DNA from: Batkoa obscura
Lineage: Eukaryota > Entomophthoromycota > Entomophthoromycetes > Entomophthorales > Batkoaceae
Direction: 5' to 3'
Assembly: GCA_030770535.1 (NCBI GenBank)
Contig: JASVEC010000008.1
Location: 558,001 to 622,000 of the forward strand
Length of the DNA stretch: 64,000 nt
Position 1 is the stretch's first letter. Each line of letters opens with the position of its first letter. The notes beneath the pieces were generated by a model. It saw only the letters and a list, made by a program, of their open reading frames with translations, was not told where the DNA came from and made no database searches. A program made the position numbers and the translations under genes. Positions 9,674 through 20,765 of the stretch are shown in pieces.

Positions 9674-10315
9674 ATGAATCCAAGTGAACAAAACAACTCG
9701 CCAAATGTCTTGACTATCTGTGATTTAACCACAGGTAGTTTCCTCTCTTTAGCTATTGCCTTAGCCACACCAACTTTATTGGGACGATTGGCTGGTTCTC
9801 ATGTACGTAATTTTAAGGGAATCTTTAATAATTTAACTATTAAGCCTAGCTTTTTACCACCAAAAATATTATTCAAGCCCATTTGGACTGTCCTTTATCT
9901 TTGTATGGGATTAGCTTCCTATTTAATTTTTCAATCTTATATGATGAAAAATATCAAAGTAGCCAGTGCTTTAGCTTTTTATTCTATTCAATTATTGTTT
10001 AATCTTTGCTGGCCAGCCCTCTTCTTTCGTTATAGAAATTATAAGGTCTCTTTGTATATTATTACCGTCAATTTGATTACTGCCATTATTACCACATCTA
10101 AATTTTATAGAATTAATCAATATGCTGGTTATTTAATGGTCCCTTATTTGACCTGGTTAGTTATCTCGGGTTATGCTAACAAACGTGTTTGGACTTTAAA
10201 TAAAGAGAATGTTAAGGTTTTAGTTGGTAAGAAATCAAATTATAAACGTTATAATTCGGATATAAAAGATACTCCAAATGTTTGCCCTAAGTGTTATTGT
10301 GTTAAACAAAATTAA
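9674..10315 (+). CDS. TSPO: TspO/MBR family membrane protein, paralog 3
   Basis: Intronless, 213 residues. It carries the signatures PSFLPPKILFKPIWTVLYL, CWPALFFRYRNYKVSLY and WLVISGYANKRVWTLN. The leader has TICDLTTGSFLSLA, matching the leaders of paralogs 1 and 2 around the cysteine. The tail is NVCPKCYCVKQN, again with CxxC and here a third cysteine. It lacks the second proline-tryptophan spelling of paralog 2 (PPKILF instead of PPNWLF), so the loop that lids the ligand pocket differs among the three copies and could tune the ligand. Same strand and order as its sisters, with larger spacers. Confidence 0.93.
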   Translation: MNPSEQNNSPNVLTICDLTTGSFLSLAIALATPTLLGRLAGSHVRNFKGIFNNLTIKPSFLPPKILFKPIWTVLYLCMGLASYLIFQSYMMKNIKVASALAFYSIQLLFNLCWPALFFRYRNYKVSLYIITVNLITAIITTSKFYRINQYAGYLMVPYLTWLVISGYANKRVWTLNKENVKVLVGKKSNYKRYNSDIKDTPNVCPKCYCVKQN

Positions 10316-10895
10316 GCAAATTTTGTTGATTTATTATTATTATTAAAGATAACTTATTTTTGAAATATTTTCAGTATTGTTTTTTTAATGATATTGTTTT
10401 TGTGTAATTATACATCTGTCCTTGTATTTTGGTCATTTAATGAGTTTATTATCTGAAACTTTGAATAGTTTAATATATACTTACTTTATAATATTAAATA
10501 ATATCATTTGCTTTTATTTTATTAAATTACTTCAAAATGCTTATTATCTCCTATATTTTATAATACATTTTTTAGCTTAATATTAATTATTGTACCGCTT
10601 ATCACTTTGATTTATGCTTATTGAAAATAGATACTAATATTTTATTAAAAAATGCATTTAGTTACTTCATTATTTGAATCCAGTTTTTAACTATATTAAT
10701 CTAAGTTTCAATAATAATTAAAATATAACGAAAATTTACTTTTAATAATAATATATAAATAAAATTAATGCATTTTATCAGATCATCATAAGTATAATAA
10801 TATGTATAGGCTATAAGCTTTGGGATAGTCAATTACAAAAGTATAAAAAGAGAATAGAGAATATAGAATAGAGAATTGATAACTAAATAAAAAAA
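10316..10895. other. Spacer between TSPO 3 and the MEIOB-like gene
   Basis: Very A+T-rich, about 580 bases, containing the 3' region of TSPO 3 and the promoter of the next gene. No other feature is recognised. Confidence 0.5.
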
Positions 10896-12935
10896 ATGAA
10901 CCATCGAAATGATATTAATAAAAATAATATTAAGGTGTTAACTATAAAAGATGTTAAAGCGGGAAGTTCAAATATTGTAAGTTTATAATATATATATATA
11001 TAATGATTAAATAATATTTCTTAGAATCTTAAAGGTATGAATGTACTTAATAATGGTAATGTTAAATTAAATATTATACTAGGAAGAGTTATAAACATAA
11101 ATGATTGTAAACCACATACTACAAAAGACAGTAAATGAATGAAATAATATCGATAACATTACTAATATTGATAATTTAGAAAATACATATGGATATTATC
11201 AATTAATTTTAATTAAAGATGATATTGATATTATACCCATTAAAATATATTCTAAAGTTAAATCAACTATAAAAGTAATATAATAATTTATTATATTATT
11301 TTAGCTAGTTTATTTAATATTTATGTTTAAGTTAGATGATTTAGTAGGAATAATTCAAGCGAAATGTAAAGGAGTAGAAATGGATGAAATGGTATTATAT
11401 AACCCAAGTATTAATCATCCCTTTGGATTAAGTAAATGGCTAGAAATTGATCAAATATTATTTATGATTGGAAATATGAAAATATTAATTGAAGATAACA
11501 ATAATAATAAGAAATTATTTAAAAAACCAATTGGTTATGATAATAAATCATTTAAAATTAATTATTTAAAATCAGTAAGAAGTCAAATCGGAAATCAAAA
11601 ACAATATTTTGATGGTAAAATATTACTTGGGGTTGTAAATGTATTAATTAAATAATATGATTGTAATAAGATTAATATAGTTAATTTAATTTTATTATAG
11701 ATTATGGAAACTCAAATTATAAAAACAAAATATGGAAGTAGTAATAAGCGAACAATAAAAGTAGTTGATCAAGAATTATCTACTGCTGAAATAACATTAT
11801 GGGGGGATTTAACTTTAATGGCCAACGATTGGGTTGTATTTGAAACAGGTAATATATATAATATAAATAATAAATAATATATTAATATGAATAATATTAT
11901 TTTGTTAGCTTTGTTAATTACTCAACCAAATGTAGATGTATTTAGAGGAAATATTCAAATTAGTATTGGATTTAATTCATTTATTGAAATTAATCCAAGT
12001 TGTATTAATAATCAAGTAAAATACAAATATAATAATATAATATCTATTAACTATTGTTTTAATAGTGGATTCGTGATCAAATGAATCACATCAATAATAA
12101 TCAATCTAAATTACCAATGATTTATATTGGTAAGTATTGATTTAATTTCTATTTTACTATTAAGCTTAATATTAATTATTATTTAATTTAGAACTAGGAC
12201 AAATAAAAAATATAAGAGATTCAAAATATCAATTAATAACCCTTGAAGCTCATCGTAATAAAAATATATTTGAATAATATGAAATAATATTAATAACTTC
12301 ATAGAAATTGCTAAATTTAATATAAAGAGTATATTATGTTGTTTAAATATTGATCAAGATAGTAATAAAATTGTTTATTTTAAATGGTAATATAAATAAT
12401 ATTATTAATATAATGTTAATATATATTTATTATTTTTATTAGTGATAGTTGTAAAAATAGTGAATTATTTAAATTTGAAACAATAATTTGTCATAAATGT
12501 AAAATTCCATTTAAATCCAATAACATCTATTTTTGGTTGAATAATGTGGGTAGCTTAATTGATGAGAGTGGTATGTTAAATAAACTAGATATTACTAATG
12601 AAGCAGCAATAAAATTATTAAGTTGTACTGTAAGAATAATACACTATTAAATGTATTTAATAATGTAATAAAAATATAATATTAGGCATCAGATTATGTA
12701 TCAATGGGGATTAAAGATAGATATCAATTAAAAGTAAGATAATAATAATAGCATAATAATAATAATCAAATAAATTAATAGTCAAATTTATTATTTGAAG
12801 AATTCAATTTTAGTATTGAAGTAATTTAATAATAACATTAGCAATATATTCATATTAACTTTTATTTAGGCTGGCTGTAATTGTACAATTTCCTATCCAC
12901 AATTAACCATAACTGATATCATTAAATTTAAATAA
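10896..12935 (+). CDS. MEIOB: MEIOB-like meiosis-specific OB-fold ssDNA-binding protein
   Basis: Thirteen exons (10896-10976, 11025-11130, 11180-11274, 11305-11634, 11701-11848, 11909-12015, 12066-12129, 12192-12254, 12305-12386, 12443-12629, 12686-12733, 12782-12820, 12870-12935) give 471 residues in continuous frame, close to the length of animal MEIOB. Three RPA1-like OB folds can be traced. The middle one reads IKVVDQELSTAEITLWGDL, matching VRLYDETESSFAMTCWDNE of human MEIOB as I recall it. The C-terminal fold has a zinc knuckle, CDSC then CHKC, followed by FWLNNVGSLIDESG and the CTASDYVSMGIKDRYQLK stretch, which parallels CTVHEFLAMTDEQKTALK. In animals MEIOB with SPATA22 stabilises recombination intermediates in meiosis. 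The intron at 11275-11304 is only 30 nt, so that junction is the least certain. RPA1 itself is the main alternative; length and domain order favour MEIOB. The stop lies 92 bp from the SND1 stop. Confidence 0.75.
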
Positions 12936-13027
12936 GATTGAGCTATAAAATGCATAATTAAAAATAAATCCTAACAAGCTTAATAAAAATATAAAATAAC
13001 TTTATTTTATTAATATTAAATTTAATA

Positions 13028-16011
13028 CTATTCATCATCATCAGCAACTTCACCAAATTCCCACATACCCAACTAAATAAAAAATGAAAAATAAATAAAT
13101 ACAATAAATAAATAATCTAAATTTACCCTTTCTTTTTTCACATGTTCTTGAATATTATTTAAAAATCCAATTTCATTTTCACGTACTTTTAAATTCATTG
13201 GTAATTTTTCTTTCTTTTCAATAATAGCATAACCACTACGTAGCATTTCTGCATTAATACTCTTTGGGAAATTATAATGATCTCCCATATATAAACAAAG
13301 ATGAGTTATTCCCGATGTTTTAGCTTCAATTGTTGCATTCAATTGTTTACCCTAATTCAATTTAAAGTAAATATTAATTAAACTATTTTCTATTTCATTA
13401 TTCTTACCTCTACTAAATCTCTAAATACATTTAATGCTTCATTACCATAGTCTTTATCTAAAGTAGGTACTTTCAAATAAGCTAATTTAGCTTCAATAGC
13501 TTGTGATTTCAACTTAGTAAACTTATCTGGAATTGGGCGTAAATTACTCAAAGGTACTAACTCTGAATTGCCATAATCAATATATAAAACTTCTGCTTTA
13601 CCCCCTGAAATTCTCTTAATCTTAGCTCTATACCATTGATTATCTAAAGAAAATTTAGCGGAGCAAATCAAATTCACTTTAGGATTGAAGTTATTATTAG
13701 AAATAGGTGTTGAATGATGGATTGAAAATTCAGCCATCATTTTTTCTAATAATTCGATTTCTTGATCCACTACCTGCACATAAAATTTATTTCCATCAAT
13801 GATTTCGGATACTACTAATTTCACTCTTTCGATTTTTTGAGATTTAAGTTTCTCAACATCTTCTTCTTCTTCTTCATAGTCCTCCTCCTTAATAGTAGTC
13901 CAAATTTTCAATTTTTTATTTCTTGCATTAGTTTCAGCCGCATATAATTGATTAGAATACGCAGATTGATCAGCTGATACTTCAAAAATCGTTGCCAGAC
14001 CATTCTCTAATAACTTAACCGCAAGATTTGTTTTATTGATAAATAAACTACCAATAAATGCTCCATTTTTATCTGTCCCTTCAATTTCTAATTCCACATC
14101 TCTTTGTAACGCTAAATTTTGTGCAAATTTCAAACCTTCTTCACCAAATGGTTCTGATTTTTCATTCTCATTACGTGCTACTTTGGGTACTTTAATACCA
14201 CTTAAAATAAAGGCAATCTTACAATTTTGTGATGGAACAAATAAGCGGAATCGTGAGGCATTAGCAATATGTTCAACCACGGCAGAAGTCTTTCCGGAAC
14301 GTTGAAAAAAGGATAGAAATTGTTTTGCTTTTGCTAAAGATTCCGAAGCATCGGTAAATCTTACTGTGGGTGGTTCTTTATTACTATAAACACCAATTTG
14401 TGCTTCTTTTGCTTTTTCTTCGGCTACCATCAAATCATCGTAATTACTTGCTCGATTATCATCTTCTTTTTTATGTCGAATGATAAAGGCGAGTCCTTTT
14501 TCTAATAATTGAACACCGAGGTTTTTATTATTAAATTGAACTGAAGCACATGCTTTTTCTTCAAAACCATCCGAAGCTGGTTTAATATAATCAATTTTAA
14601 CTTTAACTTGTTTACCAATTAATAATTTTCTTAAATATTCTTTAGCTTGATAAGCATAACCAGCTTCTTTTGAATCCTTAATCTTGGGTGCTCTAATACT
14701 AGAAAATTGAATCTTTTTTTCAATATTAGTATCCTTACTAATTACATGAATACTATCCCCATTAGCAATAAAACTAACAATACCCTCAAAATTATTGCCT
14801 TCTTTTTTACTAGTTTCATTAATTACATGTGACTTCCATAATTTTAATCGTTTTTCTTTAGCTAATTTTTCACATTTTCTTAAATTACTTGGCCCCCCAG
14901 TTACCATAGTTATAGTCCAATCTACTACTTTAGCTAACCCATTGGATACTAAAGCTTCAGCAATATTACCAGCTGGATGTAAAATAGTACCACATAAAGT
15001 ATTATTATTTAATCCTTCTAATATCACTTCAATATCTTTTTGAAGTAAACGAGACTCAATAAAAAATTTTGCCTTTAAAATTGTAATTATCAAATTAAAT
15101 TATTTCATTTGATTAGTGATAATGAACTTACTTCTTCAGCAAAAGGCTCAATAGTATCTGGTTGACCATTAGTACCTTTACGAATAGCTGGTGCTTTAAT
15201 ACCAGAAATTTGAAATAATAATGCTTGTTGAATAAATTCATTAGAATTTTCTTCATCTGGTAATGTAACATATAGTTTTAATAAAGTAGCATCAAAGGTT
15301 TGTTCAATAAAGGCTAAAAATAAAGTATTAATTTATTATTATTATTTGGAGAAATATTGATATTTTTACCCTTTAATTTTTTCCCTTTGAATTTATTTAA
15401 CAATACACGACCATCTTCTGGAAAGTTAGTATTGACTGTAACAGACTAAAAAATAAACTTTTATTAGTACTTCCCCTTTTACACTTTATTTAAAATACTT
15501 TTACCTTTCCTTCAGTATTCCATTTACCTAATTGCTGGTCTTTAGCATTTTGTTGTTTTAAAGTTAATATTTCCATTAATTTAGTATCTTCTTCATTAAA
15601 TTTCGTATTTTCTTTAATATAACACCAACCAAATTCTACCATTTTAATGGAGATATCTTCATCCCCAAGGAATATGCTACCATATTCTCGGCCTCCAGTG
15701 GACACAAAGGTGACTTTAAATTGAACGGATTTACCAGCTACAAGTTTTCGAAGGAAATTTCGGGATTCAAAGGAGTATCTCTATATAAGAAAAAAATAAG
15801 TGATCCATTTATTATATTGCTAATAGTCTCTGAAGCCTACCTCTTCTTCAATACCTTTTTTAAAATTAGGTAATCTAGGAGCCGTTACAAAATTTAATGT
15901 TAACATCCTTTCCGGTGGTGGTTGATTATTTTTTGGACTACCACGTAAAATTACGGTATCTCCTGAAACAACGGATTTCACTATTCCATGCATAAGTTTA
16001 GTTTGATTCAT
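13028..16011 (-). CDS. SND1: Tudor-staphylococcal nuclease (Tudor-SN, p100)
   Basis: Seven exons (16011-15841, 15780-15505, 15445-15370, 15313-15132, 15072-13408, 13351-13127, 13072-13028) sum to 879 residues, against about 910 in human SND1. Four staphylococcal-nuclease-like domains come first; recognisable anchors are GIVKSVVSGDTVILRG, FLRKLVAGKSVQFKV with GREYGSIFLG, PFAEEAKFFIESRLLQKDIEVIL and RKLLIGKQVKVKIDYIKP. A Tudor domain lies near residues 670-740 (WYRAKIKRISGGKAEVLYIDYGN, split here as WYRAKI then VLYIDYGN). A partial fifth SN fold follows and ends MWEFGEVADDDE. SND1 acts in RNA decay, splicing and stress granules, and as a transcription co-activator. The short acidic run EEDYEEEEEDVEK separates SN4 from the Tudor part. 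It diverges from the INO80B-like gene over 636 bp. Confidence 0.95.
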
Positions 16012-16647
16012 TTTGTATCGCTGTTTTTCTTCTTTTTGATAGTGTTACTGCTATTGAACGTTAGTTGTTGATTACTATGCAAATGTTTCTATTTTATTGT
16101 AAAAATAAAAGTGTTATTGTGGATATGTTTGTAGATATGCTTTTGCTTTTTTGATTTTTATATTGATGGTGGAATCTACACTTCGAGTGATTGGTTCCTT
16201 TGGTTTCTGATACATTTTAGATAATGATTGGTAGAAAAAAACTCAAAGTCATTGGATGAAGTAGAGAAAAACTAGATATCAACAAACCAAGAGTTTAAAG
16301 TATGTTAAAAATAAATTTTATTGGTTGAAACCGATAGAAGTGTTCTTCAGCACTCAATTTTATTCTATTTTTTTCAAGTTTTTTAAAAGCAGTGACTATG
16401 CGCAAGCTTAAACTCAGTCTCCAATAAAAGGGAGTTGAATGATTGGATAGAAGGTTAATAACCACCCAACTTCAGGTGGCTAAATATGGGAGTAAAAGGA
16501 TGATAAGGAATAGAATCTAACGATAAATTGTTGCTTGAATTAAAATAACTTTGAAAATTTTCTATTCTCTTTATTGCACTTTAACGAAACAAGAGCAAAA
16601 TAAAACCAAAAGTAAACTCCAATTATTATTAAAAAATACCAAACACA
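16012..16647. promoter_or_regulatory. Divergent promoter with CCAAT-box cluster
   Basis: The interval between the starts of SND1 and the INO80B-like gene contains five ATTGG pentamers (reverse CCAAT) at about 16190, 16227, 16251, 16320 and 16442. The first, second and fourth are ATTGGT, the classic NF-Y/HAP core. In DNA this A+T-rich such a cluster is suggestive of an NF-Y-type promoter shared by the two genes. Confidence 0.5.
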
Positions 16648-17499
16648 ATGTCCAGCTCCCCTTCCTCATTGACTGAAGTAGAAACCAAATCCAATGCTCA
16701 AGATGATGAATTTTATAGTTCACCACCCATGGAGCAAGAAGACAATGAAGATTATTACGAAGAAAAACAGATGACTACACGCTCAAAATCAAAATCTAAG
16801 ACTACCAAATCCAGTGGCAGTAAATCGAAACGTAGTAAGCCAAGTAAAAAGAAAAAAGAAGTAATACCTGAAAGTGAAGATGAGAGTGAAGAAGAAGTGA
16901 TTCGACCAAGTAGTAGTCGTCGAAGTAAACCAAAAATAGTCGAACCTTTATCTGAAGAAGAAGAGGAAGAAGAATTTATGGAAGCTAGTGTGTCTATGAA
17001 TAAAAATCAATTAACTCGTCGACAAAAAGCAAAATACTTAGATGAATATGACGAAGAATTATTGGAATTAAAACCAGAAAATAAAAAAAAAGTATTGTCG
17101 GTGGAAGAAGCGGCGCTCAAAAGATATGAAACAGCACGAAAAAGAAAACACCAATCTCAACAAAAACAAGAGAGAGATAAGTTGGATACAATTAATAGAT
17201 TATTAAAGAAACAAGCGAACAAAAAATCAAAAAGTGATAATAAAGAAGTTAATGAGAAAGTGGAAGATAAGGTCAATAAAGATTGTATTTCATTTAAAAT
17301 TGATAAAGAAGGTAATAAAACTTTATCATTTCCAGAAGAACAAGTGGGATTACTTGATAGGTTTAAGGAAACTCCAGTAGTAAAGGAAAAATTGAAGTGT
17401 GAAGTTAAGGATTGTAATTTACCTAAAAAATATTGTGATCCAAAAACAAAGAAATTAAGTTGTGGTTTAGAGCATTATAAATTGTTGAAAGCAGTTTAA
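16648..17499 (+). CDS. INO80 complex subunit B / Ies2-like protein (PAPA-1 and HIT-type zinc finger)
   Basis: Intronless, 283 residues. The first 130 residues are a disordered Ser/Lys/Glu-rich region with nuclear-localisation-like clusters (SKSKRSKPSKKKK). Next is a PAPA-1-like stretch, LTRRQKAKYLDEYDEELLEL, with a basic coiled region (AALKRYETARKRKHQSQQKQ). The C-terminus carries a short cysteine/histidine module, LKCEVKDCNLPKKYCDP then LSCGLEHYK, which fits the HIT-type zinc finger that ends INO80B and yeast Ies2. The predicted role is a subunit of the INO80 chromatin remodeller. The combination of PAPA-1 region plus terminal zinc module is the basis for the call; the disordered front is not diagnostic. 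It converges on SRRM1 with 184 bp between stops. Confidence 0.75.
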   Translation: MSSSPSSLTEVETKSNAQDDEFYSSPPMEQEDNEDYYEEKQMTTRSKSKSKTTKSSGSKSKRSKPSKKKKEVIPESEDESEEEVIRPSSSRRSKPKIVEPLSEEEEEEEFMEASVSMNKNQLTRRQKAKYLDEYDEELLELKPENKKKVLSVEEAALKRYETARKRKHQSQQKQERDKLDTINRLLKKQANKKSKSDNKEVNEKVEDKVNKDCISFKIDKEGNKTLSFPEEQVGLLDRFKETPVVKEKLKCEVKDCNLPKKYCDPKTKKLSCGLEHYKLLKAV

Positions 17500-17683
17500 A
17501 GTAATTTATCTTTGAGTGATAGTTCCACAGTTTTGTTACAATTTATTTTTATTTTTCATAAGATTAAAGTTTATTCTATTTACTTTTTACTTTTTTTCGT
17601 TTTTTATTTTACTGCTATTATTTATATGATATAAAAATCTAAACATTTTAAATCAAAAAATAATCAAAAAAATTACTCAATTT

Positions 17684-18997
17684 TTAATCTTTAGACTCAT
17701 GCTCATGACCGTCCTTATTTTTTTCACTCTCTCTATCACCACGGCGTTCGTAACCTTCTTTACTTTTCTCGCCATCTCTCTCACGACGTCCATAACGCTC
17801 TTTACTTCCCTCACCATCTCTACCACTATCTCTCTCACGACGTCTATTTGAAGGGTAGAAATCATCACGTCTAGAACGACGATTCGAATAAGGGGAAGGG
17901 GATCTTCTAGAACTTCTTTCTTTTGAACGATAACGTTTAGGTGATGGTGATCTTCTAATATTTCTTTCTTTTGATCGATTACGTGGCGATGGTGATCTTG
18001 AAATTTGTCGACGATAGCGGTCAGTTCTTGAATATCTAGAGCTGCTATCATGGACTCTTTCTCGCTCTTGATGGTTTTCTCTACGATAGTTTTCGGGATC
18101 CTATTGAAATTGAGATGTTATTGCTGGAATTAAAATAATAAGGGTTTATTTTGGACTTACTCTATGATGATAATGTTCTAAAGATTCTCTGACGTAATCT
18201 TTTTCTTTTTCCATTTCTTTATGAACTCTTTTCAACATTTCTTCTTCTTCTTTCTATCATAAATATAAATTTATTAAAAGCTCTATTCAACTTTAACTCA
18301 CTGTTTACCTTTTTACTTAAAATCTCTTGTTTTTTCTCTTCAATAAACTTTTGTGGAATACCATTTGGAGATTCTTGAGCACTTAATAAAAGCTCCCATA
18401 ACTCTTTCATAAAAGTGGCTGCATTTTGTTCCAAAAAACCAGTGATATTAATTTGACTACGTTTTGGATCAACTTTCTTTATTGATTCAAATTATCTCGA
18501 TTAGCATTATTTAAAATTAAAAAACCAAAAACTTACTTCTTCTTCTAATAAACCAAAGATAAAGCCAATAACCACTTCATCTTCAAAACCAAGAATTTCA
18601 GTTACTCTTTTAGAGATCCATGATTTTATTACTGTCATCTCTACCTTTTTCATCTCCACCTGAATAGTTGTCCAAAGTATTTGTAAGTGAGTATATTATA
18701 AAATTACATATAAAAACTGAGTGTTTTAGTTAAAATTTCACATGATTATCTTAATTGAATATTTAATATTCAATTTGTATTGAAAATTCAAGTTTATAAT
18801 AGTATTAAATGTGATCAATTTAAATTTAAATTTTACCTTTTTTTCAAAACATTTTGGAAACTTCATGGTTTTTAATAATCGCTTCTCTTTATCTGAAAAT
18901 CGTGAATCTTGAGTTGTGCTCGTACCCTATTACTTGTTAATGTTTTTTTTTGTATTCTCTTAGTTTATTTTACTCTAAAAAATCCTGCGTCACCCAT
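17684..18997 (-). CDS. SRRM1: Serine/arginine repetitive matrix protein 1-like splicing co-activator (PWI domain)
   Basis: Six exons (18997-18974, 18926-18837, 18659-18537, 18476-18309, 18250-18161, 18100-17684) give 303 residues. The protein opens MGDAGFFRGTSTTQDSRFSD, nearly the human SRRM1 start MDAGFFRGTSAEQDNRFSN. A PWI domain follows, with KSWISKRVTEILGFEDEVVI, FLEQNAATFMKELWELLLS and AQESPNGIP. The tail is rich in RS, RSPSP and ERD repeats, as expected of an SR-related protein that bridges exon-bound factors and the spliceosome. The human protein is about three times longer because its RS region is expanded; here the RS tail is only about 140 residues. Frames printed on this strand other than the RS frame are shadows. 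Confidence 0.88.
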
Positions 18998-20407
18998 CTT
19001 GTTTAGTATATTTTTTTATAAAAAGATAAAATTAAGAAAATTTGATTTTTGATGTTTTAATTATTAGCTCGAAATTCCTTTGTATAACTGTAACAAATCG
19101 GCTTCAATATTTGCAATTTTTTGGTTCAAATTTATTTTGAAACTAACTTTTTGCTAAATTCTTATTTATTTTAAAACCTTGGATCATATTGAACAATATT
19201 TGTACAAATATAACAATTAGTATTAAATGGGATGTTAAATACCATTTTGAATTTATCAATATTTATAAGCTATCATTTTTTTGATGATAAAAAGTAATCC
19301 TGATCTTAACGCATACTATTTAACTTAAAAAAATAGGCTATTTATAAATATTCACAGACTTTTATAAATAATAAAATATTAGGAAGCACCACACATAAAG
19401 CAACTAAACAGTTGCTTCAAAGTATGATGTAGTTTACTTTGAAGGAAAAGTATAAAAGTAAAACAAATATAATATTTGCATTATTATAATATCACTGAGA
19501 TAAACAAAAAAATAAAACTAAGGCGATATACCTCTGAATTATTTTTTCCAGAGGTAAGGATTTCCAAAAAACTATCTAGAGAGGTCACCATTGAAACAAG
19601 TGCAAATTTTAAACATCTTAAAATTGTCTATGTTCCTATATGAATATGGAAGAATGACAAAGATACTAAGGCTTAAAATTATTAGATTATCAAAATAGCC
19701 GTGGTTTTATAAAGATCCAGATAAAAGTTTAAAAATAATTCAAATAAGTTGAAGTTAAAATCACGTATAGAAACCGAAGAAATGGAGTCAAATATATGTT
19801 TCATTAAAAAATTGAAAAAGTTAAGGCTAATCATCTTTATTCATTTTTGCACCTTTTTATACATTTTTTCCCAACATTATTTTTTATAAATAATCAAATG
19901 ATAATTTATTAGGGTTTACTCGCCTATGAGTGCCTAAAAGATATACTCAAATAGTTAAACCAAGCTACTACTTATTTTTTTGATCTATTTTTAAATATGA
20001 GTGCCTAAAGCAGAGTTTATCACAATTAATAATTATCAAGGAAGATTTTGATCAGAGAAGGGATATGAACTGAGAGACTATATAATAAAAATTATCGGCA
20101 GTAAATAGCGTATATTAATCATAGGACTCCTCATCTAAGAGCTTTTCCTTGTATTTATACTGGTTAAATATTACTTCTTGGCTTAGCTTTAGTATCATAA
20201 GCTTCCTATAACCGTTTATAAAATGTGTTTGAAATAATAGATTTCGTGGTATTTGTTATATATCTCCTTGTTTAGATTAATCAAAATTAGAAAAAAATAA
20301 ACCTTAGGTTGAAACCAACTATATTTATTAACATTTTTAAATTAAGATTGTGAAAAGTTTTCAATTATTTGCGACTTTTGTTGGTAAAGTACTATCAAAT
20401 AATAATA

Positions 20408-20508
20408 TGAGGATGTTTTTTTTTGTTTTATTACTTTTTCCATTTTTTAAGCGTTATTTAAGTAGAAAGATTGTTAGTAAAATTCCTAAACAAAAAAATA
20501 CATCCCCA
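20408..20508 (-). mobile_element. MITE-like element, copy 2
   Basis: Reverse-oriented copy with ends TGAGGATGT and CATCCCCA, flanked by ATAT. Confidence 0.85.
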
Positions 20509-20665
20509 TATATAGCATGAAAATAAAAAGAGTGTAAAGCATGTCTGGTTTAATTTCTTCATAAATGAATCCTAATATATACAGACTGCCACAAAACAAA
20601 GCAGATAGAATACATTAATAATAAAATTTCTACTTTTTCTGCATTGATAAAAAAAAGGAATCATA

Positions 20666-20765
20666 TGGGGGTATTTTTTTTGGTTTCATCACTTTTTCCG
20701 TTTCTTAAGTGCTATTTGAGTGGAAAAATTGTTAGTAGAATTGTTAGACAAAAAATACACCCACA
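20666..20765 (-). mobile_element. MITE-like element, copy 3
   Basis: Reverse-oriented copy beginning TGGGGGTATTTTTTTTGG; the right end is slightly decayed (ACCCACA). It lies only 157 bp from copy 2, in the same orientation. Confidence 0.85.

Noticed and set aside
10896-12935. POT1 or TEBP telomere protein as identity of the OB-fold gene.
   Set aside because: The CxxC...CxxC knuckle position and the following block match MEIOB, as does the middle OB fold; POT1 lacks this order.
17692-18051. A 124-residue minus-strand frame beginning MIAALDIQEL.
   Set aside because: It is a shifted frame of the RS-rich tail of the SRRM1-like gene; the frame with RS dipeptides continues the PWI protein.
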